From assembly GCA_917880885.1 (NCBI GenBank), contig OU862920.1, positions 35,437,019 through 35,501,018 of the forward strand: a stretch of DNA of 64,000 nt, read 5' to 3'. Under the pieces are notes generated by a model. The model saw nothing but the letters and a program-made list of their open reading frames with translations. It did not search any database and was not told the DNA's origin. The DNA comes from Limnephilus marmoratus. Its lineage: Eukaryota; Arthropoda; Insecta; Trichoptera; Limnephilidae. The translations under genes and the position numbers were made by a program. How positions within the stretch are numbered: the stretch's first letter is position 1; the number at the start of each line of letters is the position of its first letter. Positions 53,971 through 64,000 of the stretch are shown here, piece after piece.

Positions 53971-55875
53971 AATAATTGTTTGCGTTGCGGTACTTTGTTT
54001 GCATTCATTCTTCTTGGGCCACAAATAAAACATTTTAATATTATGTTCTTGGCTTTTCTACGTGGTTTATAATCTATTTTCTTATACTTCCATGTTTTCA
54101 CTTTTCTGAAGAGACGATACCTTTCTAAAAAAATCATGAAAAGTTAATTCTTGTGTGTGTAATACCCACCTATCTGTTAGCGCGAGTAGTATGTTGTGGG
54201 CAATGTATATAAAAAGAACGCCATTTTAAAATACATTAAAAAATCATCTTTGCTTTATATTTATTAACTTACGAACCATTTTAAAGTATTTCAAACATTT
54301 GCTACGGTAAGATAACATTAATTCGGTAAATGACGGAGAAGTACTCTTCGGCCACAATCCTAATTGATGTCGGGTCGATGGGAGTCAAAGGGGGTCATCT
54401 ACGTGCACCTTGAGTCGATTGGTCCACGTATTATGAATACTAATGTAGTTGGTATATATAGATTGAACAGGGTCACCAAGAAAAAAATATTTTATGATAT
54501 GTATGGGCAATTTGAGAATAAATATACATATAGTGACTGAAATGGTAAAATATTTCGTAAAATTATTGTACTTCTATTCATTGATTTGGCTCTATATTTC
54601 AACACAATATGAACGGAATTTTAATTCTTTAATTCGTGGGTAAGTACGTATTATTACGCCTATACGTATACTTCGTATATTATATTATGTCCATGACAGA
54701 TTCGTCGAAAATAACATAACATGTACATTATGAGTAGGTATATATCATACGTGTTCGTTGCTTGCTTTGAGAGACTTTGAGTGAAATGTCTAACGATGTA
54801 TTTAGTACAAACAAAGCGTTAGATTAAAAATATATCCCGATGCAGAAAATCTGCTTTGTGTGTTCCACTTAAAGCTTTCAAGCGTGCTCTTCCACTTAAA
54901 GCGTGCTCTTCCACTTAAAGCGAGCGGTTGTCTGAACTTTATAAGAAAAAGCAACATTATTCTGAAGTAACTGAAAAAACATGAGAAGTCACCATATTGT
55001 TTTTACTTTTTATAATAAGGAAAAATTATAATGACCCGGCATTAAAAATCGAATAATGCGCTTCGTCCGTCACGAAAATTGGTAAAAAATTTGCGAATGC
55101 TTAATTTTCATTGTATTGCTTTTTTCAAAGCCTTTTCAAAAAGCATATTTTGTGACCTCCGCGTAGTAAAGGAGAGTTGTAGATCACCTTCCCGTCTAAT
55201 TCCACCATTCGGGCGCCCCCGACCCTTCCCAGACCCGTCTGAGGGCATTACCGCCGGGGAGCAGTTTAAGTGTGGCCCGGAGGAAAACAAACCGTTAAAT
55301 CTTTACTGACAGTCGTTAACCCATTCGTATAAAACCAACCACTGACCGGCGATCGAAGACAATTACCTACCCCTAAATGAAATCAGACCGCAATTTTTGA
55401 GAGGTAAATTTGGGCCAGCTTTATTAGTACACTTTAATACTGTTAAAACGTGACAATTACGTCATCTAGTGAATAAAATAATTGCGTCGGGTAATGCCAA
55501 GTCACGTAATACGAGGGGGTTGTTGATGAAGTACAACTGAACCAATTTAATTTTTTTAATGTAATCTTTTCGAATGTTAAATGCATATTTCGCATTGTTG
55601 ATACAATATATTCAACCCGATCCATTGACTTTTAACCACTTTACGTTATATATTACACGAACAAATAATTGAAGTCGGTTGACTTTTAATACCTTACACT
55701 CATTTTCCATGACAGAAGAGTAGGTACGAGATGTACGAAATAATGATGTACGATTGTGAATGAAGCTCACAGTGTTGTAGGTCCATCTGCTCTGCGTTGC
55801 AATGCAAGAGTAGGTATATTACAGAACCAACTTAGTATCAAAACCAGTAGAATCAACTTAGTATGTTTTTTTTTA
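53971..55875. other. Unassigned DNA with a GC-rich patch
   Basis: A 20-bp unit GTGCTCTTCCACTTAAAGCG is tandemly repeated near 54891-54930. The patch 55185-55290 (CGGGCGCCCCCGACCCTTCC) is GC-rich and gives short frames on both strands with no motif. No element ends recognised. Confidence 0.4.
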
Positions 55876-56298
55876 GGTTTTTGAAGTAAAACTTCTTTAC
55901 GCACGCATGACTTGGGGAGTAAGCTGGTGAATGCGTGACGAGAGAGTTACGAAAAGTGTGATCGGGCGAGTTGAGATGGAGGTATAAGTTAGTGAAGATG
56001 GAAAGAGAGAGAGTTACGTTTCGTATATTACTGTAGGGCAAGAGAGAGGTGCGAGCACACATTTTCTTTCTCTCTTTCTCTCATAGTCAGTTACGTTTTG
56101 TATATATAAGACACACAGTGCAGGCCTATTGTCTGTATCACACTGTAAGAGCAAGAGAGAGCAGTGCGTGCGCACATTTTCTTTCTCTCTTCCTATCATA
56201 TAGATGGAATCTCCTATCATATGGATCTCTTCTTTTATAAGTTAGTGAAGTTTTACTTCAGTCGTGTGATCTAAAGCACACTCGTATTTTTTTTTTTG
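55876..56298 (+). mobile_element. Family C element, long form (C4)
   Basis: TTTTTGAAGTAAAACTTCTT, GCATGACTTGGGGAGTAAGC, GTGATCGGGCGAGTTGAG, then two related CACATTTTCTTTCTCTC blocks (56058 and 56174), AAGTGAAG.. and the end GAAGTTTTACTTCAGTCGTG, GATCTAAAGCACACTCG before a T run. T runs lie on both outer sides. Confidence 0.85.
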
Positions 56299-56512
56299 AC
56301 AATGAAGTTTTCTGGTTTTTTTTTGCCACGTGAAAATGGGTAAAATTTGAAAAGTAAGGAATAAATATACAACATTTGTAAAACTCTTCGCAATTATAAT
56401 TCTCTGCAATGGTGCTGCAAAATCAGATGAATGACGACAATGGCGTTTCGATAAGGGTATCTTAATCCTCTTTCTAGGTCGATTTATTTAAAGGTGCCCA
56501 AATAACCACATG
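56299..56512. other. Short spacer
   Basis: Nothing recognised. Confidence 0.3.
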
Positions 56513-57597
56513 CATAATAATAATAATATTAATTGGATATTTTGTAGAGCGCTGTTTTGGAAAAATACCTACCCCAAGGGCGCTGTACAATTAATTCTTT
56601 GGCTCTCTCTTTCTCTCTCTCTCTCTCCGATGGCGCTACAGCCCATATCAAGCCTTGACCCTCCCGTAATATTCGCCTTCAAATCCTCCTGTCCTCAGAG
56701 GCTGACTTCCAGTTTATTACCTGGAAAAGCTGCGCTGCATCCCCTCTTACCTCATATTCCCACCTCAGTCTGGGTCTTCCCACTTTTCTCTTTCCACCTG
56801 GGTGTCCAGTCATAATTCTTTTTGGGACGCGAGCGTCCGTAATTATTAGGCTCTATCTAATTTTATTCTTTACAAATAGATACAGAAAACATTCTTACTT
56901 AGCAAGTTACTTCCGATAAACACACTTTAATTAGAAAGTTTATGCTTGGAGACGTTACGGCTTTGCACGCAGAGGACGCTCTATTTAAAACACTGAACAT
57001 TGCATGATTTTATATTTGGTACCCCCACCAATGTTGATATAACATTTATAAGAAGATTAGTGCCAAATAGTAAATATTTATTTTGAAAGACTGAAGAATT
57101 TAGAACTCTTTGAGGAGAATTTTTTGAGAACCTTTGCAAAAGCTTACAAATAAGAATTTGCTTACATTTTTACACAATTAGTTATTTACAATGTCACGGA
57201 CAGTCAAGGTGAAGGTGAAATATTTTTATTTTATTTTATGGGTACGACTCTCCGAAAAGGTGAGTTTTAAGTTCAGCTCTAAATTCGGTCGAGTTTGTGA
57301 TCATTCTTAAATCATGTGGCAGTACATTCCAGTATTTAGACCAAAAAAAACATTCCGAAAGCACGTTCACCGAACTTAGTATCTGGTGTGCGCTTTGGTT
57401 TCTTCAACCATCCCATAGCTGATGACGCTGCTTACCTTAGAGTTGACTGTGGAGAATTGGAATTTTCTAGAATACACATTTCCGATAAGTAAGCCGGAGC
57501 CATTCTGTTACTGGACTTAAATTCCATTCAGTGAATTATTTCAGGACATTAGGCCAGTGCAGATTTTTGAGATGCTCTGAAATATGGGAATATTTAT
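56513..57597 (-). mobile_element. CR1/L2-like LINE, strongly 5'-truncated (copy 2)
   Basis: Minus strand: RT C-terminal remnant (KYSHISEHLKNLHW at about 57597-57556; FGER with HDLRMI and FRAELKTHLF at about 57385-57250), a 3' UTR shared with 9416-9800, an extra pyrimidine-rich section with a (CT)n run (56603-56626), the AGCGCCCTTGGGG stem region and (ATT)n at 56513-56530. Confidence 0.8.
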
Positions 57598-58842
57598 TTT
57601 TTAATTTTTAATATCTAAAAATTATTTTTTTATGAACTGCTTTATTTGTTATCTCATATCTTTTAAATGCTTCTCTTTGAATATCAATGTTTTCTTGAAT
57701 GAATGAATGCAAACTTAGAAGTGGAAATTAACCCACTTCCCGACATCCGATTGAGCTATTCTCTCCAGTAGCATGCACACAAGCATTACCAGAAATTGGC
57801 TTTTACGTGGCCCGACAAATGGCGCTACTAGTTCGTGTCGTTTGATGAGTAGAACCGAGGCGGAAATCTGTTTCACTTAATAATAAATAAATAGATGTAT
57901 TGTAGTAAAAAAAAACGTTTATTTATGGGTTATTTTTTTTTAAAGTCATAAAATATTTCAAGAAGATGCTAATTGTTAAAACACCGGAAACCTCTGCTAA
58001 CTATGACACAGGCAATATATCTACGAAAGGTCGCTGACTGCCGAAGAAATCGGTTCCATGCCCTAACCTAACTTAACCTATTTAATCAATTTTTTTAATT
58101 TTTTTTTTATCATCACTCTTAATGACCTTTATGGGGTGCTTCTGAGTTGGTTTCATTCTGAGTTGTCTGGTCACCGAAGAAATCTCTTTATGATAAGCCT
58201 GATAAGAAAATTGGTTTGCGCCTATAATTTAAATACGATGGCATAACGAACGATAGAAAGAGAGAAAGCGGAACACCTGCAGGAGTAGAGGCGTTTCCGA
58301 TGAGCGGCTAGGACTCTCCACCAGTTGGTGCCCGTCGGCATGTGCTGTGTCTTCTACTTTGTACCCTTATCATCCGATAAAATAAACGCTTTTACTATAT
58401 ATTGTTAATCATGTGAAGAAGTGCAGTCTAACAGCCGACAGAGGAAACCAATCGAAGACACACCTTGTACAGTATTGTACATTTTCCATTTAAATACCGC
58501 AAACCGCTTATTTATCAACATATCAACTGATTGCTTCCTGCTGTTCCTGACCGCGAATTATAACTTTACTGTAAGTGACGCTTGGGAAACCATTATTAAA
58601 TATTATCAAAGGCTGTGTGGAAGGTTTACTTTTACAGGAAAACCTTTTGCGTGGAGTTTTTAATTTTTGGAATGTTTTTTTATTGTTGTAATAACTAACA
58701 ATTTGTGGTCGCATAAAATAATCATGTACAGTAATTATGGTACATGTTATTTTATCGTGATTAATGCAGCGTTACATCGATATGTACATCAATAAATTAA
58801 AAAAAAAACTCTTTACTTAGTCTCCTTCTTACAATGATATAA
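57598..58842. other. Unassigned spacer
   Basis: No coding frame or element recognised. CCTAACCTAACTTAACCTA at 58063-58081 is a degenerate telomere-like scrap. Confidence 0.35.
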
Positions 58843-59390
58843 ATGGCTGGGGAGGGTTTAAAACAACGGCATTTGACCTTTGTAAGCATAAAAAAGATGT
58901 TCTGTAGTCATGATCTCAATCTTCGATTACAAACGCGAATACTCAGATGCTACGTGTTTTCGGTATTATTTTATGGAATGAAAGCATGGACGCTTATTGA
59001 AAAACTGATAGGGCGACTTAAGGCAACTTAGATGTGGATCTACAGAAGAATACTCAAAATAAGCTGGATGGACAGAGCTACGAATGAAGACGTTATGGTT
59101 CGGATGAATAAAGAAAAATAAGTTATTAAAACAATAAAAATCCGAAAACTTTAATATCTGGGACATGTGATAAGTGATAAGACATCAAAAGAAGTACGAG
59201 ATCTTGCATTTCGTAATGCAGGGAAAGATTGCCGGATGCAGGGTCCTTGGAGAAGGACAACGTCATGGCTAAATAACCTGAGACAGTGGTTTGGCCAGTA
59301 TACTGTATAGCTGTTCCGGGACGTAGTAAACAAAGTCCGCGTAGCCAACAAAATAGCCAACGTCCGTTGAACGGACAGGGCACGAGAAGA
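58843..59390 (+). pseudogene. Reverse transcriptase C-terminal end, third LINE type
   Basis: One reading frame with several stops reads LNLRLQTRILRCYVFSVLFY, MKAWTLIEKLIGRLKAT, then after a stop MWIYRRILKISWMDRATNED, YLGHVISDKTSKEVRDLAF and SWLNNLRQWFGQYTV. This is the C-terminal end of the endonuclease-reverse transcriptase of LINEs common in insects (pattern LRCYVFS.LLYG..WTL..., MW.YRR.LKI.W.D..TNE.VL). Stops at 59029, 59119, 59152, 59308 and 59368 disable it. The catalytic RT domain lies upstream of the truncation and is missing. No obvious poly(A) was seen. Confidence 0.8.
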
Positions 59391-59871
59391 AGAAAAGAAC
59401 AAGAAGGATTAAAATTACGTTTGAAAGTACTTTTAATTAGGTGGAAATACATAAATCTTGAAGTATTTACGTCACATGAAGATTTCATTCGGAACAACAT
59501 TTGGTAGGTGAAGTTAAAGGGAGACTTTGGAATGATTGTTAGTATGTTATAAATATAATGACTTGCAAAATGACCCGTTGGCAGATCATACAACCAAAAT
59601 AAGTTTGTATTCATCTTCAGTATTTTTACTTCAGTTATTGGGAAGTTAATTGTGATCCAGACATAAGTAACAAACAAACCTAAAATTTACCTGGATGTCA
59701 TATTTTGTATCAATCTTGAGGAGTACAAGCAACGCCATACCTTAATCAAATATCGCAAAACGTCTGAAAGGCAAAGAGATGAGGCAAGAAGAAAAATTGC
59801 TGTTCTTGTTGTAGTTTTTTCGGATAAAGGTATTAAAGACACTTATTTGGTCAACGGGTACAACACACGAG
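59391..59871. other. Unassigned spacer
   Basis: A 183-codon minus-strand frame (59126-59677) overlaps the LINE pseudogene antisense and has no known motif; I treat it as chance. Nothing else seen. Confidence 0.35.
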
Positions 59872-60285
59872 TTTTTTTTACGTTAGTTCCACACTGGAAA
59901 CCCTGGGGAAAATAATTCCCCTAAGTCATCATCTCATCACTCAAGTCATCTTTGATGATGCTGTGTGGAGGGTTTTTTAAGAAAGGAAAAAGAAGAAGTT
60001 CTCGGAAGGAAAAAAATCTAGAGGTTAGTGTGTCCAGGAGTGACGGACGTATGAAACAACAATTCCCACTGCAGTGCAAGGCGATGTTCAGAGAGAATAC
60101 GTCTGAAGAAGCCAAAGGGACTTCCGATCTGGCCTGCCACGCAGCTGATGGACAGACGCTTCCGACGTCAAAACCTGGACGAACCTCACCCCATGATCAC
60201 GGGTACCCCTGCTAAGTCACCAAACCACTGAGGGTGTCCTATGGCAGAGGTGTTAATTATCCAATATCCCAGGGCGGCTGTTTTA
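59872..60285 (-). mobile_element. Family D retroposon, near full length (D9)
   Basis: The T run at 59872-59880 and GTTAGTTCCACACTGG on plus mark the tail end. CCCTGGGGAAAATAATTCCC, CATCTTTGATGATGCTGTGT, GTGTCCAGGAGTGACGGACG, GGCCTGCCACGCAGCTGATG, CACCCCATGATCACGGGTAC and TCCTATGGCAGAGGTGTTAA follow. The 5' limit is near 60285. Confidence 0.8.
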
Positions 60286-60941
60286 AAAGTAAATGTAAAG
60301 TAAAGTAATTGAACAGAGCAAATATCTAAATAATTTTCTAGTCCTACATATACCTGATATATTAATTTTTTAATCGTATGTGGAAGCAATACATAATAGT
60401 TTATGCATATAGTTATCCCCACGCATAGATAAAACTTAAACATTGATTAAATCAGATTAATTAATCGGTTCTGCCAGATTTGGATGTCGGCCATTGGCAG
60501 TCATTGCAAAAAATTGATTTTTATTTTTGGCAAGGAACATCATCAATTATTTTGTAAAATGGTGCTAAGCCAAACTTTGCAAGTACAAAAAATATTGGAT
60601 ATGTATTGCATTCGATTTTGACTCTTCCAACGTTTCCAATTTAGTTTTATCGTGCATATTTTTTGACTGAACCTTGCAAAGTCCCCATTTTAACTCGACC
60701 GTTTTGAATTTCGTTTTTATTTAAATTTGTGTGTTCGTTGTGTTTCCTTTTCAAAACGGTATCCGTTGTTATAGTTCAGTAAAAGTATATTTTTTTAAAA
60801 ATGACATGATTATTTTTGAAATGTCATATTTATTTGGACTTCCAATTGGCATTTTTTACACACTACGGAACCAATCTGCTTGAAGAAAGTTAGAAATAAG
60901 AATTGACTTCGGACAAGTTGTGTACTTCATATTTTGAAATT
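60286..60941. other. Unassigned spacer
   Basis: No feature recognised. Confidence 0.3.
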
Positions 60942-61100
60942 AAAAAAAAAATACAAGTGTGCAGTTTACACGCGGTAGAAGTGAAACCTTCACTAAAATA
61001 GACAAGAGTGGGAGTAAATTCTTTAGATGTATGTGATTTGTCTCTTTTTAGTGGCGCTATTTTTCGTTTGGTCGAGTTTCAAATTACAATAAGTTTTCAA
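60942..61100 (+). mobile_element. Family A element, internally deleted (A10)
   Basis: AAGTGTGCAGTTTACACGCG, GAAGTGAAACCTTCACTAAA, GACAAGAGTGGGAGTAAATT (a jump that removes the central block), ATGTGATTTGTCTCTTTTTA and TCGAGTTTCAAATTACAATA. The hairpin end GTGTGCAGTTTACAC is very clear here. Confidence 0.75.
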
Positions 61101-61104
61101 TACA

Positions 61105-61320
61105 TGTGTGCTTTACACACGCGGTATAAGTGAAACCTTCAGAAAAGTAAAGTAGATAAGAGTGGGGATGCTACGAAGTACCGCATAAAGAGGAAACCGA
61201 TTATTCTATCTCGCAGGCTAAATTATATGGATGTATTTTGTCTTTTTTTAGTGTCGCTTTATTTTGGGTTTCATCGAGTTTCAAATCACAACGGTGCTAA
61301 AGAAGTTTTCCCTCAAAAAA
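61105..61320 (+). mobile_element. Family A element, near full length (A11)
   Basis: GTGTGCTTTACACACGCGGT, AGTAAAGTAGATAAGAGTGG, GCTACGAAGTACCGCATAAA, TTATTCTATCTCGCAGGCTA and CACAACGGTGCTAAAGAAG with TTTTCCCTCAAAAAAA. In direct orientation just after A10. Confidence 0.8.
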
Positions 61321-61336
61321 AGTTACAGTTAAATAA

Positions 61337-62100
61337 GAGACCCTGAGGAAAATAATTCCCCTCAGGGCCTGTGCCATATTTGGGGATGCTGTGCGGAGGA
61401 TCTTTTTAGGTTAAGGAAGGAGAGGAAGTCGTGCGAAAGAAAAAGGTATGAGGGGTGGATAGGAATCTGGGGGTCAGTGTGCCCAGGAGTGTCGGACGTA
61501 TGAATCCATCCCTCCAAATGCGGTGCAAGGCGACTGGTCGAGAGAGTCCGGCTAGAGAGATCGAAAGGCCTCCCTCAACTAGACTCTCTTAATCCGGCCC
61601 GTCACCCAGTAGATGGGCAGACGCATCTGCTGCCAAGACCCAAACAAACCTCATGAACCCGGGCGCGTATTTACAAAACCTATACCGATTCACTCGCGGT
61701 AATGACAATTTACATTTTAAATATACCTCTATATTGGTTATTTTTTATCACATTGCAAAAACTAAAATTGTTCTAAAATCTAGATAAAATAATATTTCTG
61801 ATGTGTATATTAGAAATTAATAATTTTATTTCTAAATATATAAATTTTAATATTATTCCCATGTATTGTAAATACATCTCTATATTGATAATTTTTTATC
61901 ACTTTGCAAAAACAAAAATTGTTCTAAAATCTAGATAAAATAATTTTTCCAATGTGTATATTAGAAATTAATAATTTTATTTCTAAATATTTAAATTTTG
62001 ATATTGAAAATTTAAAGCGACTGAAACGCGGTAGGGATTGTAAATACGCAACCCGGGCACCCCTGCTATGTCACCAAACGTAGCGAACTACCTACGTACA
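61337..62100 (-). mobile_element. Family D retroposon split by a 385-bp insertion (D10)
   Basis: Plus strand: GACCCTGAGGAAAATAATTC, CCTCAGGGCC, TTTGGGGATGCTGTGCGGAG, GGGGGTCAGTGTGCCCAGGA, CCTCCCTCAACTAGACTCTC, AAACAAACCTCATGAACCCG to 61664. D resumes at 62050 with AACCCGGGCACCCCTGCTAT and CACCAAACGTAGCGAACTAC. The repeated AACCCGGGC marks the insertion. Confidence 0.85.
61665..62049. mobile_element. Short TIR element with 9-bp TSD
   Basis: It starts GCGTATTTACAA-AACC and ends GGATTGTAAATACGC, a 12-bp perfect plus partly matching terminal inverted repeat (GCGTATTTACAA). Exact 9-bp flanks AACCCGGGC at 61656-61664 and 62050-62058. The interior is a tandem duplication with a step of about 147 bp (ATTGTTCTAAAATCTAGATA twice, ATTAGAAATTAATAATTTTA twice). 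A 9-bp duplication is typical of Mutator-like elements, less often Merlin; the superfamily is unproven. Confidence 0.85.
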
Positions 62101-62957
62101 GATCTTAAGATTTCAGAAGAAATTTTGGTTCTGATTTAATTAAAAACATACTTTTTCGGACGCTACGTCTAATATTTACAAAACGATTATTACTTTTTAA
62201 TTAAGAGCGCCGGAAAACAAAATCTCACCAGTCCTCACTAATCGTTAACGATATACTGGTATTCAACACTTGAAACACTTTAATAACTTCCCACCCATTC
62301 TCAATAAGCACCCTTAAATTTATTATGACGTGATCATCCGCCTGTGTAACAATGCTTATTTATTTACTTCAGTGCCTACGGGTTGCCGGCAGGGAGTGGG
62401 GGGGGGGGGGGGGGGGGATTGCGACAGGAGGGAGAGGGAGAGGGTGAGAGTAGGCTAAACCCGCGCTGCTCGCATTAAGGGCTCTAATTCCAAGATTCGC
62501 TTATTCCACTACAAACAACCTGAGCTCTTCTTATCCGACCAAACAAGGAACGGAATAATATCAATTACAAGTTTAACCCTTGCAGACATCCACCCGATAG
62601 GATAATCTGAAAGTTGTTAGGGAGTGCATGAAATTTTAGAAAATGGGTTTTGTAAGTTTTATAATTGTCGTTTTATGACTAGCAATATCATTTCTAACAA
62701 GCGATTTTAATATTTTTTTTTATTGGTGCCCTTTTTTACTCATTTAAAGTACGCTCTAGCGTGTTTAAATCGCACTTTATGGAACGCGCGTTTTTTAAAG
62801 TTAACATGGCAACATCAACAAATCAACAAAATGTGAAGTCTAAATGTCAACTTTTAACTATAAATCTGACAGGAATATTTTAAACGTCAAATAAAACATT
62901 ACAAATGTTTCAAAAATTTTATTCAAAGTTTACATTCTTTTTTACATCGTTTACATT
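62101..62957. other. Unassigned spacer with a G run
   Basis: A run of about 20 G lies at 62397-62417. No element was recognised before the recombinase pseudogene, so the 3' boundary of that element is unknown. Confidence 0.4.
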
Positions 62958-63991
62958 CTAATTATTTAAATGGATGTGAAAAGAGCAGTTCGTATTATTT
63001 GAAATATTAATACCTCCGTTTTTTAAATCGGAGGAAATGCTGTTCAAATTAATAGTATTCTCGGAAGTCAATGAGGCTGCACTTCCATTAATGGCAGTTC
63101 CAATAATGTTTGAAACATTCTTCTTATTACTAATGCTCTCTTCCACGTAACCAGTCGCCACAGCTGCCAATTTCCATCCTACTTGTCGTTGGATTTGATC
63201 AATTGTCATGCCACTATTTGCCATAATGGTAGCGGATGTACGTCGAAACGCATGTCCTGTATATTTCTCAGGATAGTTTAATTTAAGATAGCGTGCGATT
63301 TGTAAGGGGCATGATCCAAATGTGTCAATACCAACCACTTGATTGGTGCACTTACCCTTATCATACCGTAAGAAAACCCTGTCTGTACTTACATTTTGGG
63401 GTCGCAATGATAACATTGCTTCATAAAACGCACATAATTAATTGCACCACTGTTGGCAACAGTAAAACGTCGAGCCTTCACTGTTTTAGATGGTCGGATG
63501 GTAATAAGCAATACACTTCCTTCTTCTTTGATATCATATAAGTGTAAATCGCACAATTCACATCTTCTACAAGAGCCAAAGATTCCGCAAATGGCTACCA
63601 CCTTCAAAAATAAGTACGTAATGTCCGGTGCTTCCGTGAAAAACTTCCGCAAATCATCTTCTTTGAATACATACGCCTTCTTAGCAACGTCATCCTTGCT
63701 AATTGCCTTCATGAATGCATGCACTTTCACAAATGATTTTAAATCAACCCCTTTATTTATCCTCCACAGACATTGCAATTTCGAATGTATGGCCCACATA
63801 GTCGATGCTTTGTACTGTTCCGACATTTTCTGAAGGTAAGCAAGCACAACTCGTTCATCTACATCTACTACGTTTTGCTCCTCCATCCATGTTATGAACC
63901 TTTCATATTCTTTTTTCTAAACGTCTTTGGATTTTTCAGGTATTAACCGCGATTCTGCTTTGGTATTTAAATTATCAATGTTAGAACTCAT
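62958..63991 (-). pseudogene. Tyrosine recombinase of a Crypton-like element, two lesions
   Basis: The intact family cuts and joins DNA through a tyrosine-DNA bond. From an ATG at 63991 the frame reads MSSNIDNLNTKAESRLIPEK and hits a TAG at 63917-63919, just before KEYERFITW. The same frame continues through an N-terminal core-binding region (VLAYLQKMSEQYKASTMW) to the catalytic Arg in GSCRRCELCDL (about 63570-63540). The frame shifts within 63389-63416, where the two frames overlap at a CCCCAAAA run. The second frame holds GKCTNQVVG, the GHAFRR box (H-x-x-R), GWK and the nucleophile region ATGYVEES. The residue set R..HxxR..W..Y is complete, but nonsense and frameshift lesions break the gene. 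About 350 codons in total, the length of a complete single-domain enzyme. Insect Cryptons are the best match; a DIRS-type origin is less likely because no RT is near. Confidence 0.82.
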
Positions 63992-64000
63992 TTTACAACA

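Noticed and set aside
59126..59677. A 183-codon minus-strand frame
   Set aside because: Antisense to a LINE pseudogene with no domain; the overlap explains the apparent coding potential.
63381..63396. GTAAGTACAG in the recombinase as a splice donor making an intron instead of a frameshift
   Set aside because: The frame resumes within a few bases, so no intron of workable length fits; a frameshift is simpler.

Overview
This window reads as non-coding, transposon-packed nuclear DNA from an arthropod, most probably an insect. The base composition is AT-rich. The repeats are of kinds common in insect genomes: non-autonomous Helitrons ending in CTAG, hAT elements with 8-bp target duplications, a mariner-like pseudogene, CR1/L2-type and Jockey-type LINE fragments, a tRNA-headed SINE and a Crypton-like tyrosine recombinase. 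I recognise no intact host gene. Every open frame with recognisable protein similarity belongs to a mobile element and almost all are broken. I cannot name the order or species.

Some repeat families recur, and I use local names for them. Family T is a SINE of about 430 bp with a tRNA-like head and a poly(A) tail (4250, 8018, 16903, 41317). Family D is a retroposon of about 450 bp ending in a self-complementary block, GTGTGGAG and a poly(A) tail (8231, 8761, 15447, 23197, 26478, 32803, 41930, 51205, 59872, 61337). Families A, B and C have different interiors but share both ends: one end carries a GTGTG..CACAC hairpin next to a T/A run, the other carries GAAGT(T)TTACTTC or GAAGTTTCACTTC.

Layout. 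1-8.3 kb: a hAT MITE with exact 8-bp duplications, an A element split by a short LINE insertion, a T SINE, a Helitron, and a fold-back element split by a C element. 8.7-17.5 kb: D copies, a CR1/L2-like LINE with RT remnants on the minus strand, A/B copies, a T SINE and a Helitron 3' end. 17.9-25.7 kb: a direct-repeat pair, a long-inverted-repeat element, A/B/D copies, a Helitron and tRNA-like heads. 26-37 kb: D, A and C copies, a second hAT element nested inside D, and a tRNA-like head. 36.9-49.3 kb: back-to-back Helitrons, one holding a heat-shock-element-like array; a T SINE; a hAT element of 1461 bp with perfect 8-bp duplications; a mariner pseudogene; a palindrome; another Helitron. 50-62 kb: a TIR element with a perfect 20-bp hairpin, A-D-C and D-A clusters, Jockey-like and other LINE fragments, and an element with a 9-bp duplication nested in D. 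62.9-64 kb: a Crypton-like tyrosine recombinase pseudogene entering from the right edge.

The main biological content is the order of insertion events. Several elements interrupt others cleanly enough to read the target duplication. The A/B/C superfamily with shared ends, variable interiors, a preference for poly(A) neighbours and CCAAT arrays in B is the best candidate for something undescribed. All identities come from reading the sequence; no database search was run.
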